Source: Gymnogyps californianus (Eukaryota > Chordata > Aves > Accipitriformes > Cathartidae). Taken from it: 64,000 nucleotides of DNA. This document shows, piece after piece, positions 24,401 through 36,959 of the stretch. The notes under the pieces were generated by a model. The model worked only from the letters and a program-made list of their open reading frames with translations. It did no database searches and had not been told where the DNA came from. The number at the start of each line of letters is the position of its first letter. Position 1 is the first letter of the stretch. The stretch lies in contig NC_059500.1 in the NCBI RefSeq assembly GCF_018139145.2, positions 20,689,437 through 20,753,436 on the forward strand. The letters run 5' to 3'. The translations under genes were made by a program, and so were the position numbers.

Positions 24401-24771
24401 TAATAGACAAAAAACCTGAAACCCTAAAAGTTCATCCACATTTTTGCCTTGAAACTCTGCTGATTTGATTTACACTGCTACCCCAGATGCAGTGATGGAG
24501 GATATAGAAGATCCCCCACACTGAGGCTGTTTCTGGGTCCCTTGCGTCATGGAAAAACATTCATAATAGAAGAAAACCCTCCCAAAATTCAAGATGATGC
24601 TCTAGTTTTGACCACAATGATAATCAGTTTTATAGCCTTTTGAAAACAAAACAGATCTCAAAGCTGATATAATTTCCTCTGTCACTGGAGAATAAATACT
24701 TTATTTTTTAACTTGCCTGTATCTTATTCCTGATAAAAAGTATATCTTGTGCTGAGTTTGAACTGAAAACT

Positions 24772-24800
24772 ACTTATTTGGTAGTAGACTTATTTGGTAG
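24772..24800 (+). repeat. Short tandem duplication, 16-bp unit
   Basis: ACTTATTTGGTAG occurs at 24772-24784 and again at 24788-24800 with TAG between, that is, just under two copies of a 16-bp unit without mismatch. This is probably a recent replication-slippage duplication. Confidence 0.8.
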
Positions 24801-25321
24801 ACTTTTCTGTAATTTTAATTTAGTTAGAAAGCTCATAGATCATTTAAAAATATTTGCAACATGAACAAAAGAAATGGGAAGGTTTCTTTGGTCTCTGAAC
24901 TGAAATATTTCCTGAGAGCTTTAGGATATTTGTCCCTAATTATTCTGAACACACATACAATGAATCATTGAGAAGAAAAATCATGTGCTCATTTACACAT
25001 GCAAAGTAACTCTACTGCAGTCAGCAAGTCTTTAAGATCATTGTACACATAACTTTTTTTAGTGTTTGGACCCTGTTGCAAACACAACTAGCACTGAAAG
25101 CCTGAAACATCACACAGCTTTGCTGTGACACAATAACAATGTTTATGTGAATAACAGCAAGTTCATGTAGAACCCAAAAATGCTGTGCTATGAAAAGTCA
25201 TCGTTAATTATAATCATGATCATTGCATCTGAAGCAGACTGCAGGTAGGAATACCTCTCTTTCTATTTTTTTCTGTTTCTTTTCCGGCTTTCACAGGCTT
25301 TGTTTGTGAGCTTGACAAAAG

Positions 25322-25335
25322 AAAAAAAAAAAAAA
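25322..25335. repeat. Poly(A) homopolymer, 14 nt
   Basis: Fourteen A preceded by ACAAAAG. No retroposed sequence was recognised upstream, so it is treated as a simple homopolymer. Confidence 0.85.
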
Positions 25336-25880
25336 GGATTTCTTTGTTGGGGAAAAGGGGCTCTGAGTCCTGCAAGAGTGAACCTTGCTCACAAGTATGG
25401 GCAGGCATTTGGAAAAGACTCTGAATTTTGTGAAACCTACTGCATTGCCTTGTCAGGTCGAAGTACTGACCTGTAGAGAATGGCTTTCCCTTTCAGTGTC
25501 TAGGGATTACTAAGTGAGCTGCTTTTTTTTTCCCTCCAAGTACTAATCTTCTTTCCTGCCGCTGAGTAATGGCACAGGAGGAATAGTAAAATAGAGGTCC
25601 CTGATCTATGTAAATATTATTTTTATGCCTTTTTTGATACTGGTTTTGACATTCTCAGCTATAAACTGTTTTCTGCAGGCTTTCGAATTTGGTCCATCAC
25701 AACTTCTCAGCAAGTCAAACAGGTCTCTGTGACTAGGGTAAAAAAGCATGACAGAGAAAGGGTGTCTATAAAGAGAGGCAGAAAAAAATACAAGTTCACA
25801 TCTGGGTCAGTGAACAATCGCTGGTGTCTGGGAAACAATGTCAGTGAACAGCAGCACTTAACATTGCTGTAAAAAATAAA

Positions 25881-25950
25881 GTGCTCCTGGTCTGAGCTAA
25901 CTCTCATTGAAATCAGAGGGAATCTTATCCTGATTATAATGGGAACTGGA
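25881..25950 (+). repeat. Old amniote repeat fragment (CTCATTGA-ATCAGAGGGA type)
   Basis: GTGCTCCTGGTCTGAGC is followed by ACTCTCATTGAAATCAGAGG, then CTTATCCTGATTATAATGGG. This resembles the family series CTCCCATTGACTTCAGTGGG plus GCCTGATTAAGG with several substitutions. Family name not certain. Confidence 0.4.
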
Positions 25951-28542
25951 TAGAAAAGTAGTCGAAATACCAAGCTAATTACATCCTTAATACATTCCAC
26001 AAATCTAGCTATTTATTAGAAACATGGAATACTACATAAATCATCATCTGGAAATCAGAATGCTTTTGGACAAAAACAAAACAAACAAACAAAAAGAAAT
26101 GGAAAATGAGGAAAAACAGTTTGTCATTGGCAGAATAGTTGAGTGAATTTACCAGTGCTCTGTTTATGAGCACTTGCAGAAATGTTCTAGAAGTTCATCT
26201 GTTCCTACTTTGCATTCAGAAAAATGGTATGCAAACTAAAAATAAAACTTCAAATATACATCAGCATTTTTGAACTCAGCATAATGGGTGGTTTTGCACT
26301 GGCACATAGCTAAGAGCACTGAACTGGCAAATATTGGTAAACATTTGAAACTTGCTCATACAAGTCCTTGTTTGCACCTGGCGGGTGTGTACAAGTGCAG
26401 GGCTTTGCAGATGCACTGCATCTCCTGTTACAGCAAACTTTAAATATAAGCTCTTGTTTCCAAATTTTGCCCCACCTTTCAAGGTAAAAGCAGATGAAAA
26501 TGCTGATTTCACAGGACAAGGAATGTAGTAGGTTGTCATCACCGTTGGCTGGCAGGGGCTTTTCAAAATGTATTTGCCAAAAAACTTCAACTACATTTAA
26601 TACTGGTGAAATGTCCTAGGAGTGCCTAGAAATGACAGTTCCATCTGCCTGCAAGTCCAATGACTAAATGGAAGAAAGGAGGGACACTGGTGACAAGGGA
26701 AGTGCAGGAGTGGAGCTGCCATTCCCAGATGTGGGCTGTTGAAGTCTTTCTGCCCACATTGAGAGCTCCAGAGTGTCACTGGTTCATTTGTAATGAGGAG
26801 AATTGTTAGATGTGTAAGCCAGCAAGGAATATTAGTCTCCACACAAAAATAGCCCCCTCATGTTCCCTGTACACAGTCTTTCCTTTCGACATTTAAAACA
26901 TCTGGTAGAGGTCAGGCCTTCTCTTGAAGGGCACAGCTTCATTCATGGCATGAACTGTCCTGTTGAGTCTCCCATGAACTGTTTGGACATTCAGCCGGTC
27001 CATTCTCCTCATTTGCCCCCAGACTGATGAAAGCCACCTATTTCAGTTGACTGTACTGTCCTGATCATGCTACCTTTGGTTTTGTTTTCTTGATGGATCC
27101 CAAAATCATACCATTAAGGAATGAGCTGCACCTACCGCAGTGAAGAGCCATGTGCTTCTGGCAGATGAAGCTTTGCAACACTTACCTCATTGAAGTATTT
27201 GATGTTTTTCCCATATTCTTCTATTTAGTCCTGTCACTTTGCTAGCATATTAATTATGAAACTAGTCATTTTATTGCGGATTCTTCTGAAATTTGATTAC
27301 TTTGGATGGAAAATAAACAATTCTTACCCCAAAGAAAGTAACCAGGAACAAATACATTGTGGCTGAAGAAACTGTGATAGAAAGGGACAGAAAAGAGGGA
27401 TGACCAAAGACTAAGAAACAAAACACAAAGCCTTCAGTAAAGTAGCGGAGGAAAAGCAAGAACAGATATTATCTCATACACAGACTAACAACAGGTGGAC
27501 AAATAAAAATACCTGATAGTTTACTACGTGCTCAGAGGTTTTACATCTTGGACTCCAGTTTCTGGATATTTATTCTGAGACTGGTACATTGTTCAGTGAC
27601 TTTGTGCTCTCAGCTGTGTTGTCCATGACTTTTTCTGAAAATTTAAAAATATGTGTTGCTATAGAGAATCTTAAGATGATAATTTCTAAGGTTACTTGTT
27701 AGAACCTGGAAGTGAAATCAGATAACATTTGAATATTTCACATGTATTTCAACCATTTAAATTACTTACTGCCTAGTAAGTTTTCCATTTCTCTCTGTGT
27801 TAGGTAATATTGATAGCATAATTAAGATGCTTAAAACTTTTCATTAAAGCTTCTTGGTGCATTTAAAATGTAATTAAATCATTGTGAATTTGCAGCCTTC
27901 ATTAGATCTTTTTAAAGAAGTGGAACAATATTGCCATATAAACAACATATATTCCATGATAGCTGTTCTGCTGCTTGAGGAAAAAGAGATAAAGCCTCAT
28001 GGAGATGTTTTAATACACCACATTGCAGCATGTTTCAGAAATTTGTCAAAAAAGAAATCCATCATTTTATTCCACATTGCTAACTATATTACAGCTGAAA
28101 AATCAGAGTAGTTATACTAATAATTTTTAAGATGAACTGTAAAGCTAAAATGGAATCATGTAACTTCCCAAAAATCAGGTACCACGTTATCAGATGGCTC
28201 TGTAGGTACATATATGCTTTCAAAAGTTACTCTCATTATAGTTAACTTTTGGCTCACCTTTATTTAAATATTGTTTTCCCCTTTCTATTAACCAGTTGAG
28301 TCTGATTTCCCAAAGTTGTAGGTTGTCCAGGAATCTGTTATTTATTAATGTGAATAACACTGATGTGAAATCCTGGCGTATTTGACAACAGTGGGACTTT
28401 CCTAATACTTTCAGAGCAAAAGTATAATACAACTCAGAGACTTACTGTGGAAAACTCATCCTGCCCTGTGCTGAGCTCAGTCAACTAACTGTAATGTTGA
28501 GAACAATTTACCTGGTGACAGCTTTGGCAAATCAGGAAGCAC

Positions 28543-28573
28543 GAGAAAAAGAGAGAGAGAGAAAAAAGGAAGA
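28543..28573 (+). repeat. Purine-only (GA/A) tract
   Basis: Thirty-one uninterrupted purines, including (GA)6 between A runs. A small polypurine simple repeat. Confidence 0.8.
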
Positions 28574-28949
28574 CTATTACAGCAACTCAAATCATATAAA
28601 TGTGGAGCTACATCAGGACTAATTTTTTTTTTAATTAGCTCTCAAATTCTGTTTTCTTAAATGCGTTTACTACTGTCTTCTTTTGTGTAAAAAATTCCAA
28701 GATAAGGTCTCATTGTGCCTGTCCCAAAGAGCTTGCATTTTAAATTTACAGAAGTTAAGAATGCAATAGACTGATCAATCTTTTTCTTTTCAGTAAAGAT
28801 TTGTAATTTTCATTGTTCTTTTCTGTTGAAAATTGAATGATGTAACTGCCTAGCAGTGAATGCTGACGTACACCTGAGCTGTTATTTTGTCTGGCTAGAA
28901 GAGTAGGCATTGATATTTACGGCTAACCCAGTAATATCACATGGGGAGA

Positions 28950-29036
28950 ATGAACAGTTTTCCAAAGGTCAAAGCAGGGCCGTTAGCAGAACCCAGATTC
29001 CCAAGTCCCATGCCCATGCTAAGTGTAACACTATCA
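28950..29036 (+). repeat. MIR-like SINE fragment (amniote type)
   Basis: CCAAAGGTCAAAGCAGGGC, then AGCAGAACCCAGATTCCC, AAGTCCCATGCCCATGC and AACACTATC follow in the same order as the 3' half of amniote MIR SINEs (GGTCACACAG, GGCAGAACCCAGG, TCCCATGCCAGTGC, AACCACTA). It is the best preserved MIR-type piece in the window. Confidence 0.6.
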
Positions 29037-29039
29037 ATT

Positions 29040-30945
29040 TATAATAGCCCTAAAATTAATTACTTTAATTCCAGCTTCTAACACATGCAGAGCCATCAGC
29101 ACCAGTTCCTGTGGCTTTGTTGCAAGTTATTGTAGCTGACTCTTCAAGAGTTGACCCAAACTATATAAAAAAAAAAAAGCGGGCAGAAATATAGTGATCA
29201 CCAAATGCTCTTTTGGTGAATTTTTTACTTCCTCTTGTTTCATTTCAAAGCAGCACTATTCGTCTTGCTGGTGAATAATACTCCTACAGGCTCTCAGTCT
29301 TTCCCTTTCAGATTACTATTCTGGCTTCCAAATTAAAAAGCCATTTTTCAACCAGGAAATAATACCAGCAGGCTAAAAGTTTCATGTTGGGGTTTCTGTT
29401 CTACTAATTCTATAGTTTGCCAGTATCATCTCCTCCGTGGCTGGCTGTTATTATGCAGCAATATTAAAAAAACCCCCCCACACACTCAAGGAAACATCTC
29501 TTTGGTACATGGCCATGTTCAGTTTCTATTATTGTTTGAAACATGCAATTTGAGTTCAAGTGGGGTTTTGCAACCAGACGGAAATCTTAGAGCTAGAAAT
29601 GAACTCTCTCTAACCCAGGACCTTTCTGCCTCTCTGTTTCTCACTCTTTCTTTTTCTCTCCACCAAGCCTAAAGCCAGATAACACTTTCCTGCTGTGAAT
29701 TTTTTAAAGTCACCCAACAGCTCTGGCAAATGAGAGCTGTCATAGTTTTCGGATGAGAAAATCATCTGCAGCTCACACAGATCTATGAGCTGATAGGAGT
29801 TAATTGACAGCTTGCAGGATTTCGTCTCCAGGCAGAGTTAGAGGGAATGGAAGCCCTGTGGGTTTCATTTGGGCAGAGATAAAGCAGGTTTTTATTCAGT
29901 GCTCATGGAGAGAGTATAATTAACCTTTTAGAAGTTTTAAGAATGATCAAATTGTTATTCATTTTTGCAAATGAGAAAAGAGAGCTTCTTTCTCTGCCAG
30001 GAAAATGCCAGTGCAGATTTCAAGGTCACTGGATGATTTTCTTTGACTGAAAAAATGGAATTTGGAAAAAAAAGAGAAAAATACGAAGACTGAGAAATGT
30101 CATCATAAAATCATGCATCATTCAGGATGTGAAATGAACAAATGTCCTTTTCTAACATAATATACTTTAGCTAACATTTACTGCATGTTCATATTAGCCT
30201 GCTGGACTCTACAGGTGATGAAGGTTTCCAGTGTTATTGTAAATAAGAAACTTGGTGCTAGCAGCTACCTTTTATGTTGCTGCTATAATTTTAAAAAAAT
30301 CTGTTCTTAAAGGAGAAAATGGACGATTATACACCGTCAGTGGCTTGGTCTTCAAGATGTGTAATATAATATTTTCAAATGCTGTAAATTCCTAGAATGA
30401 TTGTATGAGTACAGAATAGGAGAATTAAACATCTGTAAATTAAAAATAAATATACCTTAAGTCCTTTAAAGAATAATATAAAAACCCAGCTAATAACTGA
30501 GAGTCATGATGCCCTAAACACTCTTTGATGGAAAAATGAAACTCTCAGATTTTTGCTTGTTGACTAGGCAATAGCTTTTATAAAATATAGACTAATATAG
30601 CCATGCTTCAGTTTCTGTCTGACAGAGTTTCACTTTTCTAGAGCAGCCGACACAGGCCACAAGATACCTTGAAAAATTATAACCTCTTTTCTCCTTGTAT
30701 TATTTCTTGCTAATTTCTGGGACAATGAGAAGAACAGTGTATCTCCTACACAAGAATAGATCCAGACTCTTGTGTTGCATAGAAGCAACATAGCAGTTAG
30801 CAGTAGGAAACCATGAACAAGAATATCAATAAACCCATTCTTCCAATCTAAGCTGTAGGTTTTATGACACTCTCCTAATTCCAGTCTTGTAGAACATCCT
30901 TTTTTGTCCATCCCTGCATGGTGACACTCCCTACATGCAGGTTGA
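29040..30945. other. Non-coding DNA, no gene seen
   Basis: It includes a 12-A run at 29167-29178 and a C run near 29475. A quiet stretch at about 29690-29850 (GGAGTTAATTGACAGC and similar) could be constrained, but no exon or RNA gene was recognised. Confidence 0.55.
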
Positions 30946-30952
30946 CACTCTA

Positions 30953-31005
30953 TCTCTTCTTCCCTCCCCCCTCTTCTCTCTCTCCCTTCCTCTCTCTTTT
31001 CCCTC
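30953..31005 (+). repeat. 53-nt uninterrupted pyrimidine tract
   Basis: Every base from 30953 to 31005 is C or T, mixing (CT)n, CCCT and C6 runs. Long homopurine-homopyrimidine DNA with partial mirror symmetry can form H-DNA (triplex). It explains the RE/GE-rich stretch in the 162-codon minus-strand open frame that crosses it, which is not taken as a gene. Confidence 0.9.
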
Positions 31006-31009
31006 ATAC

Positions 31010-34000
31010 CCCCTATTCCCAGACTTTTCAGACCTGAGATCCACACGGTATGATAAAAATCATTGCAACGTGTCACATCCCCTTTTCCAGTCTGGAGGTA
31101 CTTAGCAACCTCCAACAACTCAAGCTACAGGAGTTTTTCTGCTACAATAAATGTATAAACTACCAGTTGTGAGAGTCCCTCCTGACAGATGGGCTCCTGG
31201 CCCCTACACTGTAGCTGATTACTGTAGGATGCACTCTCTGCACCTGTTATTTTTTTTCCTGGAGGGAGATGTGAGTGCCAAAATTGTGAAAATTTTTGAT
31301 GCACTCTTTTAATAAAACTTTGTAAATAAGTTTACTGCTTAAAGAAATCAGCTTAGGGAATGAGGGATCACAGACTTTGCAATGAGACTTTAAAGAGTAC
31401 TTTCCTTTAGCTCACGAAGATTATCTTATCTTGTTTTGCTTAAAGTAAATCCTTATTATTACAGTACATGAGGAAAAGATTGGTTTGGCTTCCTAAACCC
31501 CACATGTGAGGACAAGGCGTTCTTGGCATGATTTCTGTTTATGTTACCTGCTCTTTGTAATTTTTTTTTTTTCTTTCCTAAATGCTGTTGTCCTTTTGAT
31601 TTAGGTAGGCTGGATGGTAAAATGATACCTTTGGTAACTCTCAAAAAAGTGCTGAGACTGTGGCTGTCTTGAGCTACCTCTTTATTCTTAAAACGTATTT
31701 AAATATGGTAGGATAAAGAAGTCATAAATAATAGTTCCTTCTTTTTTGTGGCATGGTCGTTACTGTGCTATTAACTTTATTAACAAAGAATGTAGAGTAT
31801 TAGGCTATGAAAACCTGTTTTTTTTCAAGTTTCATTAATACAAAATTCATGGCTCCATTCTTCACCCAAGTAAATGGAAAAGCTCTGCACATTTTACCTT
31901 AAAACATATGTGCTTTCTATTCCAGTTAGGCACAACCTCATTCCCCAAAAATAATGCAAGTCATCCTACTGATGTACCAGAGCCCTCTGTTAGTAGGTGA
32001 AAATGATAATGCTCAACCAAGACAAATGTGAGTAGCTTTTCAGTCTGAGTGCCAGTGGGTCCATAACAGGAGAATACTTCTGATGAGACTCTAGAAGGTT
32101 TTCCAGGTACATCCTTTTATTGCCATGAATTATTCATACACAGATCATGGGTACCAGTAAATAGGAAGACTTTGCAGTAATAACACTACCAGACAGTTAA
32201 ATGTTCAACTATACATTTTAGCCTAAAACTCACACAGTTTTACAAAATGTGTCTGTCATATCAGTTTCAGAAAACTGATAATGAGCTAGCTTATATCTTC
32301 AAACTTGCAGCAGGCCTTTAGGTTTTTCATTCTGAAAAACTGATTTAGTTTTTACAATATGAAAATTATAGACATGGTGACATTTAAACCTTTGCTTTTC
32401 ATAGTATTTCACACTTACACCATTTTAAAAGACAGCTATTAACATTTACAAAAATCTTTCAGAAACCAAATGTTCTAACATGCAGAATTCCAATTATACT
32501 GTGTAAGAGGGTTATCAACTATTCTTCTACAAGAATACTTTGAAGTGCTTGGTATTAAACCAAGAGCTAAAATGTCAGTTGCACATAGACAATAAATTAA
32601 GGTTTATAAAACCATGTAAGATTTATTTAATATTACAATTTTGACCTTTAGACTGCCTTAACCATAGCTTGCTTAAGTTTTCCTCTCTCTTGCCTTCCTT
32701 CTTTATCTGCCTAATCTTACTTGAATGTTAAACAAAGGTTGTGATGCCAGTTATGCAAAGTAATATAAACCATTCATAGTATTAGTACTTTCCTCCAACT
32801 GTTGTAACACAGTCACATAAACCATGTTTCGTTCTTCAGTTGGGATGTTTTCTGAATTGCTCAGGGAGTTCAATGAGCAGCATTTCCAGGTCTGCCAAGA
32901 CACAGCTGTTTAATTTTCAGTTTCTCATTTCAAACATCCAAAACTTTCAAGGAAATGCAAAACTGAAAATACAAATGCAGGTCAGCTCTCATATCCTACG
33001 AACAGACACTGAGAGGAAGACAAGCAAAGTCAAAAGGGAGGTGGCAATAGCAGGAAGAGAAGAGGAACTCAGTGCTGAAGGAAAAAACAATGCTTGCAGA
33101 AGATAGGTCTAAGTGAATGCTGTTTTGAAACACGTTTCAGCTCACAGTAAACAAAATGCTACCCTGCAAAGGTAGGGGATGAATTAACCATTTTTTGCTG
33201 GCTTCACACTAAGGAGATTCCCTCTCCGCAGACAAAGAAGCTCCTATGTCAGAAGCTAAGTATCTAAACTATTTTTGGCATCTCTCATATCAGTGGTATT
33301 ATTGATCAGTAATGACCAGAAAAGTCAGGAAACAATTAGGGAAGGAAATAAATGCTGAACAATCTACAAATAATCTTCACAGCCACCTACCACTGAGGAA
33401 GCATGTACTAAAAGGTATAGCAATGTACACCAGTCAAGACTGAGGAATGACCAGAGGCTGTACACAGAAATTAGAAACTCAGCTTAATGATGCTTTTTTC
33501 TTTGCAGAGTAGCATGGATGGTGTGAAGGAGAGTTCATATAGAAAACATGCCAGGCTTTCAGGTGTCATGAAGGAAATGGAGGAAGCAAATGTGGAAAAC
33601 TGCGTTGAAGCTCTACTCTAGATAATATTCTGCTATGAGCTGAGCTGTGAGACCCAGATGACTTAAAGGGCACACAAAGTGCCAGTGCAGAGTCAACACC
33701 TGGGAGCTTTCCCTAGACACTTTTCTTCAGATGTCTCAACTACAGAGATAAGGTTAAAATGTTGAGATTGGCTGGACAAAGATCAGAAATGAAATTCAAC
33801 TCCATGTTCATTTCATTTTATCCAGACTGTAGTTAAAAGATCCAAAGAGGTCACTGTTATTTTCTGAAATTTGAAGAAAGTCCTCAGAGATCAAAATGTT
33901 CACTATGTCACAGCATGCTTCTTTCTCTGAAGTTGAGAGGTGAGCTATAGTAAATGGGAACACTACATTTTCTAACTCCACCCGACAGCAGCTTAACATT

Positions 34001-36515
34001 TCAGCTTCACCAAAGACACAACGTTGTTTCTTCTAGCCCACCTTGAAAGCACGGATTTCAAAACAACTTGTTTGGGTTTCTTGTAGTTTTCACTGCAGCT
34101 GAGTATCATAATAACTATGCAGAACAAGATAATGCTGTTACAAGTGGAAGTATTTTTCCTCTAATGTGGATGGCAAACTTGAAAAAGGTGGGTGGGTTTT
34201 TTTTTCTGATAGCAAGCCTTGGTGAGGGCGTACATGACTGATAGCTGCTTTCCTTCCTCAACATCAACACACAACAAAGTCAAATTCTCAGCTGTAATTT
34301 GATCTATATGAGGAGACTTTTCTCAGACAGAGAGATTTTGCAGCCCTGCAAATCGCATACCAAATCCTCCTTTTCTAACACTTACCATTATCTTCTCAAA
34401 TTCTTTGTCTCTTTTTTCACCTTCTTTCTCCACTTTTGTGGTTATCCAAGAGAAGGCATTTCTGGGCAGAGCTCAGGCATCACAGGAAAGGGTTGTGTTG
34501 CCTTCTCCCATAAATCTTTCCTTGGCCCACACAAGTCTCTGTTTTAATTTGCCCACTGACGTTCATTCTGCCTTTCAGCAGGCTGCAGCCTCCAGAAGGG
34601 CCCCTTTCCTTTCCTCTCCTCTGCAATCCACAGCAACTGCATTGTTCTACTATCAGATGAATAAATAGTCACCCTGGCAAGACAAGTCTAAAATCACTGC
34701 AAAGGTTTAGGAATTTTTCAGTACAACTGAAGATTTTTGCATAATGTTGTGTTCGGGCAGCTTTCCCTCATCATTCTTATCTGTCTCAGTGCCTCAACAT
34801 AAAATATAAAGCCCTGCTATGCAAGTTTGTCATAATCTGAGGTGCAGCATTCCTGATGTTATGTAAAGGAAAATTAAGAGTCAGATCACGAAAATAATTT
34901 GAACGAAATGGGTTTCGTAAATTCCATGAAGAGTAATTTCATTCAGCCTGGCACTAAAATTGGTAGCAATTATTTGCAGGATCAAGGTCCCGGAGAACAG
35001 TCATCTCAGAACAATACAGTGGGCAACTTTTCCCAGAACAGTGTGGCACCCAGCAGAGAGGCAATATTAGGGAGCTGCAGGAGAGGCAAGAAAGTGAAAA
35101 GGTTTATGTTATTGATTGCAGAAAAGAGAAGCCTTCAGTCACATATCAAATCAATCAACCACTCTATTTCAGTTTAGTACATTATTCATTCCCTACATTT
35201 AGTAGTGCCTTTAATTGTTTGCAGTATGATGAGATTTGCAGACTCCTTGCGAATTTCCACAAGATTAAAGCTGGAGACCTAACAGTTAAGTCTTTATTAT
35301 CTTTAGTTTTGGGGGTATTTTTAATGTTTCCTCTCTCTCTCCACCCCCACCCCCACCCCCGCTCCAACCAGTACTATGTGAAGGGGGTGAGGGCACTCAA
35401 TCAACTTTATTGAGCCACAGCAGTTTCCATACCTCTCAAGTGTCTGGATTTTATTGGAAAGTCCTCCACTTACAGGAATTTGAATTATGGGCTACGCCAT
35501 GTTTTCATGTTTTGTTCCAATTTTTGCTCTGTGGCCACTGAAATTGCAAGCAGATATCTCTAAAGGCTTAAGAAATGCAGTCAAATTCCTGTGATTTAAA
35601 TTTATTGTGTTGACTCAAATACTGTGCAAATTTTTGCTGCCACCTAGAACCAATATTGATTTAAAGAAGAAGAAAAAAACCAAAGAAAACAATGAACTAA
35701 TCCATCTAATTTATGTGTCCAGCATCACTGCCTTCATGCCCAGATTTTCTTTATATTGGGCTGGTAAAGAGTCTGCAGTGCATTCTGGAATGGTAGAAAT
35801 GTAAGGCTAAATACATTAGAATTGGGATTTAAATACACTGCAACACTGAATTAGGGAGTGATTAATGCTACTGAGTGTTATGGGATAAGAGGACTTGAGG
35901 ATCTTGTGTCATTTGACATGTGTGGTTATTACGTGCATTTTATAATTTTCTCTCATTTACAGTGGTATGCTTAGCTGCACACTGAGCTAAATAAATAAGT
36001 GAAAGAAAACATTTTCGTCTGGGACATAATAACTTTCCATTCACTATGTGGTGCTTTGTTGAACATTAAAGGACAGCTCTGTTTCCTGGATGCTAATGAG
36101 GATGTTGTTTGATTTAAATGGCACTACAGCCAGAGATCTTTACAGTTACCATATGCTTCAGACCTTACTTGTATAATTCCTAAGACTGCAAGTCACCCAA
36201 ACCAGCCAGTAGAACTTCCTACGTCTTTTCAAACTGTATTTGTAACACCTGTACATTACTGGTTGGAAATATAGGTTGTACATTGGGTTGTAATTCAGAA
36301 ACATAAATTTCTGGCAACATTTGATAGTCAGGATTTTCTTGTAGTGATGTAAAGAGGAAGAGGTTAAATAAATAGAATGAAGGTAGAATGAAGAAAGTTG
36401 CTTCAGCCAAAGGCAATTTGTGTAGAGGGAAGCTTTTCTTCATTAGTGTGATATATAATGAGCAGGACACAGGTAAATGGTGGTTTTTTGGTTGTTAGAG
36501 TCCTATTTTCTTATC
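31010..36515. other. Non-coding stretch, no gene recognised
   Basis: It contains a 12-T run at 31561-31572 and the pyrimidine/C-run tract at 35328-35364. An acceptor-like TTTTTTCTTTGCAG at 33494-33507 leads into 37 open codons, considered among the findings. Otherwise only short open frames without coding character. Confidence 0.55.
35328..35364 (-). repeat. (CT)n plus C-run tract; G-quadruplex potential on the minus strand
   Basis: A (TC)n run leads into CCACCCCCACCCCCACCCCC (35341-35360). On the minus strand this is three G5 blocks plus GG separated by single T, enough for a short-loop G-quadruplex by sharing long runs. The plus strand could form an i-motif. Confidence 0.75.
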
Positions 36516-36518
36516 CTG

Positions 36519-36553
36519 CACATGTGAATTGCACCTGCTGTGCAGGTGCAATT
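36519..36553. promoter_or_regulatory. Perfect 27-bp palindrome with paired E-boxes
   Basis: AATTGCACCTGC (36527-36538) is separated by 3 nt from its exact reverse complement GCAGGTGCAATT (36542-36553). Each arm holds an E-box, CACCTG at 36532-36537 and CAGGTG at 36543-36548, the type bound by ZEB/Snail repressors and E-protein bHLH dimers. A further CACATGTG abuts on the left (36519-36526). The symmetry is seen directly; a regulatory role is inferred. Chance of a 12-bp perfect arm pair at this spacing in 64 kb is well under a few percent. Confidence 0.5.
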
Positions 36554-36959
36554 GAGGTGGTTGTATATATGAATAAAATAAGCACTTGAGCAATTGTGCT
36601 CACATTTTGAGTACAGACTTCGGCTTTGTGTCTTTGAATCTCTAGACCACCCACTGTCTGTAAGGAGTGCTCCTACCATCATCTATTTTGATCAGATAAA
36701 AAGTGAAACTGTGGCACAATAATACGTAACAATTTCAAGCTAATCTTGGGAACATTAATGAATGCTCTCTCTCTGTAATATTAGGCTCTAGCCCCAGCAC
36801 ACAAAATGAAGAACATTGCATTTGAAGAGATTGCAGAGTAAATGCAGTCAGAGCAAATGTAGTTGCCCTCCAAGCAGTCCTTAGGGCCCCCTGTAAGCCA
36901 CAATCTGAGTGAACTTTATGTACAGGCTGTACTGTATTTCATCATGTCACCAGACCTGG

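Larger units (their letters stand above)
21425..28940. other. Long non-coding stretch, no gene recognised
   Basis: Repeats within it are listed separately. The parts near 22180-22340 (AATTGCTCACAATG, GAATTGTTTAG) and 23030-23240 read like non-coding DNA under some constraint, but nothing in the sequence alone proves it. A possible old-repeat trace lies at 24376-24480 (CTGATCTGGTGTAAAG and CTGATTTGATTTACACTGC). No RNA gene was found. Confidence 0.55.

Noticed and set aside
30630..31118. 162-codon minus-strand open frame
   Set aside because: It is carried through by the 53-nt homopyrimidine tract, which codes for an Arg/Glu/Gly run. The rest has no recognisable domain.
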